Shown here: one piece after another, positions 59,351-64,000 of the stretch
Numbering within the stretch: the first letter of the stretch is position 1
Layout of the letters: every line of letters begins with the position of its first letter
DNA from: SG8-41 sp964521405
Lineage (GTDB): Bacteria; Pseudomonadota; Gammaproteobacteria; Burkholderiales; SG8-41
DNA length: 64,000 nt
Direction of reading: 5' to 3'
Assembly (NCBI GenBank): GCA_964521405.1
Contig: CAZFRR010000299.1
Coordinates: 1 to 64,000 of the forward strand
Notes under the pieces: model-generated
Database searches by the model: none
What the model saw: only the letters and a program-made list of their open reading frames with translations
What the model was told of the DNA's origin: nothing
Translations under genes and position numbers: made by a program

Positions 59351-60040
59351 ATGAGCCACGGAGAACACCACCGGACGGACCGCATCGGCTGGCTCCGGGC
59401 CGCCGTCCTGGGAGCCAACGACGGCTTGATTTCCACCAGCAGCCTGGTCGTCGGCTTCGCCTCGGCCCAGGCCGCCCCGGAGAACATCCTGCTCGCCGCA
59501 TCCGCCGGCCTGGTGGCGGGGGCTTTTTCCATGGCGGCCGGCGAGTACGTCTCGGTGAGCTCTCAAGCCGACGCGGAGCGGGCGGACATCGCGCGCGAGA
59601 AGCTCGAGCTCGCCACCGAGCCCGCCAAGGAACGGGCCGAGCTGGCGGCAATCTACGTTGGCCGCGGCCTCACCCCTCACCTCGCCGAGCAGGTGGCCGA
59701 TCAACTCACTGCCCATGACCCGCTCGCCGCCCACGCGCGGGACGAGCTGGGCATCTTCGAGACCATGCGCGCGCGCCCGCTTCAGGCCGCGCTGTCATCG
59801 GCGGCCGCGTTCGCGGTGGGCGCGGCCCTGCCGCTGGTGCTGACGGTGGTGACCCCGGGCCGAATGCTTTCTCCCGTCGTGATCGGCTGCTCGCTGGTTC
59901 TACTGGCCGGACTCGGCGGCGCCGCAGCGCGCCTGGGCGGCGCCCCCGTTCTAACCGGTGCAATGCGCGTCACTCTGTGGGGCGCGGTCGCGATGGCCTG
60001 CACCGCCGTGGTCGGCACGCTGTTTGACGCCGTCCTCTAG
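59351..60040 (+). CDS. VIT-family metal transporter
   Basis: A 229-residue integral membrane protein of the VIT1/CCC1 family, which moves Fe2+ or Mn2+ by proton antiport. The opening is HHRTDRIGWLRAAVLGANDG then LISTSSLVVGFAS, the family signature. A GEYVSVSSQADAERADIARE region with metal-binding Glu follows. It lies 15 bases after the 2Fe-2S reductase. Iron handling is a shared theme with the reductase, but co-function is inference. Confidence 0.88.
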   Translation: MSHGEHHRTDRIGWLRAAVLGANDGLISTSSLVVGFASAQAAPENILLAASAGLVAGAFSMAAGEYVSVSSQADAERADIAREKLELATEPAKERAELAAIYVGRGLTPHLAEQVADQLTAHDPLAAHARDELGIFETMRARPLQAALSSAAAFAVGAALPLVLTVVTPGRMLSPVVIGCSLVLLAGLGGAAARLGGAPVLTGAMRVTLWGAVAMACTAVVGTLFDAVL

Positions 60041-60127
60041 CCCCGTCCGCGCGCGCCGCGCCGCAACGGCGTGGGTCGTGAATCGAAGACCGCAAGCTCT
60101 CACCGCAGAGGACGCTAACAATACAGT

Positions 60128-60265
60128 GTTAAGTTTTGAGTTTTGAGTTTTGAGTTTTGAATTATGAGTTGAGTGTTCAGTTGGGTGTGGCCTGGTATTG
60201 AACTCAACACTTAACACTTAGCATTCAACACTGATTTTTCTGCCGCCAAGACGCCAAGGCGCCAT
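60128..60265. repeat. TTTTGAG and GCCAAGACG words
   Basis: Four copies of TTTTGAG lie at 60133-60160, with an inverted partner of AACACTTA words at 60199-60233. A separate GCCAAGACG word pair sits at 60240-60265. Two different word families lie next to each other here. Confidence 0.75.
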
Positions 60266-60316
60266 GACGACGGTCCGGTTTTTCTTATGGGACTTGGGCT
60301 AGCGGCTGATTTATTC

Positions 60317-60341
60317 TATAATGCATCGCAACTGCAATGCA
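60317..60341 (+). promoter_or_regulatory. -10 box and palindromic operator of the toxin-antitoxin pair
   Basis: A TATAAT box is at 60317-60322. It runs into TGCATCGCAACTGCAATGCA (60322-60341), which matches its own reverse complement at 16 of 20 positions. A site overlapping the promoter of an antitoxin gene is where antitoxins bind to repress themselves. Confidence 0.65.
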
Positions 60342-60353
60342 CGGATGGCCACC

Positions 60354-60644
60354 ATGAAAACCAAGACGCTTCCCCCGCTGCGGGTCACCCCCGCGCTGCG
60401 CCGCGACGCCGAATCCGTCCTTGACGATGGCGAAACGTTGTCCGCGTTCGTCCTGGAATCCGTGGCGCGCAACATCGAGGCGAGGCGCGCCCAGCAGGCG
60501 TTCATCGAGCGCGGCCTGGCCAGCGCGGAGCGCTCCCGGAAGAGCGGCCGTTACGTCGCGGCTGACGCCGTGCTGCGCAAGCTATCGCGCCGGCTCGAGA
60601 CCGCCCGCGCCGGCAGAGCCGTGCGTTTCAAGACGCCCGGATGA
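60354..60644 (+). CDS. Antitoxin, YlcI/YnfO-like
   Basis: A 96-residue antitoxin-like protein (MKTKTLPPLRVTPALRRDAE). Residues 10-45 form a ribbon-helix-helix-like DNA-binding part, and a helical C-terminus (SERSRKSGRYVAADAVLRKL) would cover the toxin. The pair overlaps by four bases with the toxin gene. The start at 60354 was chosen because the TATAAT box and transcript start come too late for 60321; 60345 is another option. Confidence 0.82.
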   Translation: MKTKTLPPLRVTPALRRDAESVLDDGETLSAFVLESVARNIEARRAQQAFIERGLASAERSRKSGRYVAADAVLRKLSRRLETARAGRAVRFKTPG

Positions 60645-60940
60645 AACGCTCCCGCGTCCGTTTCACGCCCGACGCGGAACACGACCTCCTCAGGCTCTAC
60701 GACTTCCTCCTCGATAAGGACCTCGACTCCGCCGGGAGCGCGCTGGACGCGATACGCGCCGGCATCGAGCTGCTGCGTTTTTCCCCCTTTTCCTGCCGCA
60801 AGGCGGCGTCCGATCCGCTGTTACGCGAACTGGTCATACCCTTCGGCTCGGCCGGCTACGTCGCGCTGTTCGAGGTGGACGGCCCATCCTCCGTCACGAT
60901 CCTCGCGGTACGCCATCAGCGTGAGGACGACTACCACTGA
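60641..60940 (+). CDS. RelE/ParE-family toxin
   Basis: A 99-residue RelE/ParE-fold toxin (KRSRVRFTPDAEHDLLRLYD then FLLDKDLDSAG). Residues RELVIPFGSAGYVALFEV and VTILAVRHQREDDYH match the ParE group. ParE types poison gyrase and RelE types cut mRNA, and this cannot be told here. It follows the antitoxin with ATGA overlap, and a strong hairpin follows it. Confidence 0.88.
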   Translation: MKRSRVRFTPDAEHDLLRLYDFLLDKDLDSAGSALDAIRAGIELLRFSPFSCRKAASDPLLRELVIPFGSAGYVALFEVDGPSSVTILAVRHQREDDYH

Positions 60941-60942
60941 TT

Positions 60943-60970
60943 AAATCCGGACGCTGCGCGTCCGGATTTA
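60943..60970 (+). terminator. 10-bp hairpin after the toxin
   Basis: TAAATCCGGA (60943-60952) pairs perfectly with TCCGGATTTA (60961-60970) across an eight-base loop. It begins two bases after the toxin stop codon. Confidence 0.6.
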
Positions 60971-60974
60971 GCAG

Positions 60975-61036
60975 TACTTGGCGGTTCAAATTTTGTTGTT
61001 GTTTTTCCTCGGTGTCCTCCGTGTCCTCCGTGGTTC
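60975..61036. repeat. TTGGCGG and GTCCTCCGTG words
   Basis: ACTTGGCGGTTCAAATTTTG is followed by CTCGGTGTCCTCCGTGTCCT then CCGTGGTTCAG. These are single arms of two word families, ahead of the hemY stop codon. Confidence 0.7.
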
Positions 61037-61041
61037 AGTTT

Positions 61042-62250
61042 TTATAGCGACGTGCGGCGGCGCCCGCCGGTCACCGCCTTCAACTGCGCCAGCGCCAGGT
61101 CGAGGCTTTCCCGGTAGTGGCGGCTCGCGGCGCCCGCATTGCCGAGCTTCTCCTGCAGCCGGGCAGCCGCAAGATGCGCGGTGTGCGTCGGCTCGATTGC
61201 CAGGCTCGCCTCGAGATAGCTCTGGGCCTTGCCCCACAACCCCCGGTCGGCGCACAGCCGGCCGAGCGTCAGCAGCAACGTCGCGTCATGCGGGTGTTGC
61301 TTCAGCCAGGACTCGGCCCGCTCGATGCGCTTGACGACATCTCCGCCCTCGCATTCGGCGTAGAGCGCGACGAGATCGCTCTCCCACGCCGCTTCCAGCG
61401 CCTCCTCGAGGATGCGGTGCGCCCGGTCGCAGCCGCCCAACGCGATGAAGCACTGCGCGGCGGCGGCGGCCAGGCGCCAATCCCTGCGGTCGGGCGTCGG
61501 GACCTTGTCCCAGGCTTCCTCCAGCGCGCGCGTGTCGAGCGCCTTTCTCTTGAGATTCTCCGTGAGCGCGTGGCGGCGCACTTCATTCGCCTGGGTCGCG
61601 TCGAAAACGTTGCGCTTGCGCAGGTCCTCGGTCAACCCGATCACTTGTTCCCAGTTGCGCGCCTGCTGCTGCGCCTTCAGCTCGAGGCGTAGCGCCGCGG
61701 TATGCCGGCGCGGCAGCTGCTTCAGCAGATTCAGCGCTTCCCCGTGGCGGCGCTCGTCGAGCAGCAGCTCGGCCGCGGTCACGATGCGCACCACCTCGTC
61801 GCCGGAGGCGGCCGCGGCGGCCCGCGCGAGATGCGCATCGCGCCGTTCAAAGGCGCGCAGTTCGTGCGCGGCGCGCGCCGCCAGCACGGCGGAGAGACCG
61901 GGGTGCTCGCCCAGCTCGAGCGAAGCGGCAGCCGCCTGTTCCGCCCGGCGGTAACGTCCGGCGAAATACTCGTGCAGCGCCTCGGTGAGCGTTGCCTGCG
62001 CTTTCTCCTTGCGGCGCGCCAGGCGGTATTCGCGGACCTGGCGCGGCAAGGCCAGCATCGAGGATACGAAACGCACCAGGGCGTAAGCGGCCGCAAACCC
62101 CGCGAGGCCGAGCACGACCAGGAGGTTGAGCGAGAACTCGATGCGATACGGCGGCAGGACCAGCAGCAGGTAGCCGTTGTTGTAACGCGCCGCCAGCGTA
62201 ACGGCCACCGCCAGCGCGACGATGCCGACGATCCAGATCAGCGACTTCAT
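61042..62250 (-). CDS. hemY: HemY, porphyrin-pathway-associated TPR membrane protein
   Basis: A 402-residue protein with an N-terminal pair of membrane segments (MKSLIWIVGIVALAVAVTLA and SLNLLVVLGLAGFAAAYALV), followed by a long TPR helical solenoid (about 90-390) with repeats such as AEESWLK-like SWLKQHPHDATLLLTLGRLC. It is named for its place behind hemD/hemX and is not the oxygen-dependent protoporphyrinogen oxidase of Bacillus. The start at 62250 was chosen for the canonical MKSLIWIVGI. Confidence 0.9.
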   Translation of the reverse strand: MKSLIWIVGIVALAVAVTLAARYNNGYLLLVLPPYRIEFSLNLLVVLGLAGFAAAYALVRFVSSMLALPRQVREYRLARRKEKAQATLTEALHEYFAGRYRRAEQAAAASLELGEHPGLSAVLAARAAHELRAFERRDAHLARAAAAASGDEVVRIVTAAELLLDERRHGEALNLLKQLPRRHTAALRLELKAQQQARNWEQVIGLTEDLRKRNVFDATQANEVRRHALTENLKRKALDTRALEEAWDKVPTPDRRDWRLAAAAAQCFIALGGCDRAHRILEEALEAAWESDLVALYAECEGGDVVKRIERAESWLKQHPHDATLLLTLGRLCADRGLWGKAQSYLEASLAIEPTHTAHLAAARLQEKLGNAGAASRHYRESLDLALAQLKAVTGGRRRTSL

Positions 62251-62251
62251 T

Positions 62252-63325
62252 TCATTTAGCGCCGCGCTCGCGGGCAACCCGCAGCGCGCGCATGGCCTCG
62301 AGGCTGGCGGTGATGTCCGGCGCCTCGATGCTGACCTCGGCGTCGTGCAGGTTGCGCAGCACGCCCAGCGCGTAGGCAACGGTGTTATTGCGGGTGTCGT
62401 AGTAACGGGTGAGCCAGTCGCGCGCCGCCTTGAGATCCGCCTTGTAGCTCGCCGCATCGCGCGAGAGCAGCGCCAGCCGCGCGCCGATCAGGCGCAGCTT
62501 GAGGTTCTCGCGCAGGAAGTAGGACTGTGCCGGGGCCAGCAATGGCACGTCGGGTTTGTCCACCTGCTGCACGCGCACCAACTGCTTCAGCTCCGACCAG
62601 GCGTCGCGCCAGAACTGCGTCCAGCCATTGCCCCGGTCCTGCTCCTTCCCCGCCGCGGCCGGCTCGGCCGGTTGCGGCCGCGTCTCCATCGCGAGCGGCA
62701 GCTTGTCTACCTGGGTGACGAGGCTGTCGAGCCGCACGCTGATCGCCACCGTGTCCACGTTGGGAGCCGCTTTCAACCGCTCGATGTCGCGGTTGATCGC
62801 CTTGCGCAACACCGTCAGCTGCGGCCGGTTCATCCGCTGCAGTCGCGCATCCGCCGCCTGCAGCGCGATCAGCGCCCCTTTCACGTTGCCGGCGAGAACG
62901 AGTTGCTGGCTGGCGATGAACAGCGATTGCTCGATCTCGGCGTAGGCCCACTCGTCGCGGTTGCGCGAGAGCTCCTGGTAGAGCGCCTCGAGCGCAATTT
63001 GCTGGCTCTGCGACTCGGCGAGCCGGCTCTCGAGCACGCCGAGCTTCACCTGCGCGTCGGTCACGGCTTCCCGCACCTGCTCGGCGACGATGCGGCTTTC
63101 CTTGTTCTGGGTATCGGCGTCGGCGAGTTTTTTCGCGATTTCCTGGCGCAGCACGCCGATCTCGCTGCGGCTGTCGTGCCACTGCCACGCCGCCAGGCCC
63201 AGCACCAGCGCCGCGATCAACAAAACCGGCGCGGATCCGCTCCATGAAAGCTTGCCCGCGGACGCGCGCGCCGGTGCGGCGCCGGAAGCAGTGGCAGGTG
63301 TTTCAGGCCGGGAAGATTCGCTCAT
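62252..63325 (-). CDS. hemX: HemX, uroporphyrinogen-III C-methyltransferase-like membrane protein
   Basis: A 357-residue membrane protein with a short cytoplasmic segment, one TM helix (SAPVLLIAALVLGLAAWQWH) and a long periplasmic coiled-coil domain. Although annotated with the methyltransferase, it lacks SAM-binding motifs. It follows hemD and precedes hemY by one base. Role unknown. Confidence 0.9.
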   Translation of the reverse strand: MSESSRPETPATASGAAPARASAGKLSWSGSAPVLLIAALVLGLAAWQWHDSRSEIGVLRQEIAKKLADADTQNKESRIVAEQVREAVTDAQVKLGVLESRLAESQSQQIALEALYQELSRNRDEWAYAEIEQSLFIASQQLVLAGNVKGALIALQAADARLQRMNRPQLTVLRKAINRDIERLKAAPNVDTVAISVRLDSLVTQVDKLPLAMETRPQPAEPAAAGKEQDRGNGWTQFWRDAWSELKQLVRVQQVDKPDVPLLAPAQSYFLRENLKLRLIGARLALLSRDAASYKADLKAARDWLTRYYDTRNNTVAYALGVLRNLHDAEVSIEAPDITASLEAMRALRVARERGAK

Positions 63326-63406
63326 ACGAAGGATGAAACGCGCGAGGCGATAGTATGGGGGCGGGCAGCCTCAAGCCGCAACCGCGCGCGTCGCGCAGTA
63401 ATGGCT

Positions 63407-63473
63407 GATGGGTCATGGGTGATGAAAACCGCGAGACAGCGTTACTGCGCATCACCCATTACTCATAGCCCAT
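63407..63473. repeat. Inverted GATGGGTCATGGGTGATG words
   Basis: The left arm (63407-63426) reads GCTGATGGGTCATGGGTGAT. The right arm (63449-63473) reads GCGCATCACCCATTACTCAT then AGCCCATTACC. It lies in the hemD-hemX gap, related to the K-type words at 47450. Confidence 0.7.
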
Positions 63474-63481
63474 TACCTGTT

Positions 63482-64000
63482 TCACCGCGCAGCGCTGAAA
63501 TAGGCGATCAGCCCGGTGACCAGCCCGTTGTCGCCGGGGCCGGTCACAACCACGGTCTCTACCCGGTGTTCGCGCGCGGACTCGGCGATCCGCGGGTGCG
63601 GCACGAACAGCGGCGTGCGCGCGAGCGGCTCGCGGCCGGCGCTCCCGACCATTTCGAACAGGTTGCGCAGGCCTTCGCTGCTGGTGGCCGTCACCGCGTC
63701 GAGTTCGTTGCGCGCCCAGGCCTTGAGCAACCGCGCGGGATCGAGCTCGGGCCGGTAACGGCGATAGCACTCGGCATATTCGACCCGCGCCCCGCGCGAG
63801 CTCAGGGTCTCGCCCAGCAACTCGCGTCCGCCTTCGCCGCGGAAAATCACCACCCGCCGGGCGCCCGCAACTTCCTCGAGCTCCAGCAGCGCCTCGCTGT
63901 CGTAGCGTCCCCGCGGCGCGATGACGCCGGTGACGCCATGGGCCTCGAGCGCCCTCACGCCGCCGCCGCCGATCGTGGCGACCCTGAGCCCGGCCGGAAG
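63482..64000 (-). CDS. hemD: Uroporphyrinogen-III synthase, 5' end cut by the window
   Basis: The C-terminal 172 residues of HemD, which closes hydroxymethylbilane into uroporphyrinogen III. The frame is open to the right edge, beginning LPAGLRVATIGGGGVRALEA. Middle stretches are HGVTGVIAPRGRYDSEALLE and VIFRGEGGRELLGETLSSRG. A VTATSSEGLRNLFEMVG section near the C-terminus is typical. It precedes hemX on the same strand. Confidence 0.92.
   Translation of the reverse strand, partial: LPAGLRVATIGGGGVRALEAHGVTGVIAPRGRYDSEALLELEEVAGARRVVIFRGEGGRELLGETLSSRGARVEYAECYRRYRPELDPARLLKAWARNELDAVTATSSEGLRNLFEMVGSAGREPLARTPLFVPHPRIAESAREHRVETVVVTGPGDNGLVTGLIAYFSAAR

Noticed and set aside
60321..60344. 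Antitoxin start at 60321
   Set aside because: That ATG overlaps the TATAAT -10 box, so it would lie before the transcript start.

Overview
The window is a GC-rich bacterial chromosome segment with dense genes. Its gene orders are typical of Betaproteobacteria: pilU-pilT-yggS-proC-yggT-yggU, nadD-rsfS-rlmH-maf-rng, aroQ-accB-accC-prmA-DUF3426, and hemD-hemX-hemY. Several orphan Bug-type (tripartite tricarboxylate) binding proteins and a class I PHA synthase point to a metabolically versatile relative of Burkholderiales or Nitrosomonadales. No phage, plasmid or insertion sequence gene was seen.

Layout: 1-4.1 kb holds an unresolved left edge, a small HTH protein, a TauE/SafE exporter and the twitching ATPases pilU and pilT. 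4.1-6.8 kb is yggS, proC, yggT and a DUF167 gene. 6.9-10.6 kb is the rng-maf-rlmH-rsfS-nadD operon on the minus strand, and 10.7-14.8 kb is aceF and aceE. 14.9-19.5 kb has enoyl-CoA hydratase, a 3-hydroxyacyl-CoA-type SDR, a Bug protein and phaC. 19.5-29.2 kb is a leucine/isovalerate (liu) region: liuR, liuA, nitronate monooxygenase, thiolase, DsbA-like isomerase, macrodomain protein, liuB, liuC and liuE. liuD is not in it. Two LiuR-type palindromes lie before phaC/liuR and before liuA, which suggests that leucine breakdown and polymer storage are co-controlled.

29.2-38.7 kb is an acyl-CoA catabolic cluster around a GntR/FCD regulator: class III CoA-transferase, CitE-like lyase, acyl-CoA dehydrogenase, enoyl-CoA hydratase and acetyl-CoA hydrolase/transferase, then divergently a Bug protein, MmgE/PrpD and DUF2889. 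A 26-bp palindrome sits in the divergent promoter. The gene mix suggests use of a branched or C5 dicarboxylic acid. 39.4-45.4 kb has ligA and ligB ring-cleavage genes with an SDR, a Bug protein, a signal-less NMT1-like protein, an MFS transporter and an esterase. 45.5-50.8 kb has a PYROXD2-like oxidoreductase, tRNA-Arg(CCG), a 40-codon cytochrome c5 deletion scar, apaH, a PfkB kinase, mscL, dgkA and a lone gcvH. 50.9-60.0 kb is housekeeping (prmA, accC, accB, aroQ, tlpA-like, dsbD, cutA, a 2Fe-2S reductase, a VIT protein). 60.3-64.0 kb has a toxin-antitoxin pair and hemY, hemX and partial hemD.

The most striking feature is non-coding. Many of the looser intergenic gaps, but none of the tight operon junctions, carry a short word of about 7-12 bp repeated in tandem, usually facing an inverted copy of the same array 15-330 bp away. 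At least twelve different words follow this one architecture. The arms abut or include stop codons, possible start codons and once a C-terminal coding tail. I know of no established name for this class.
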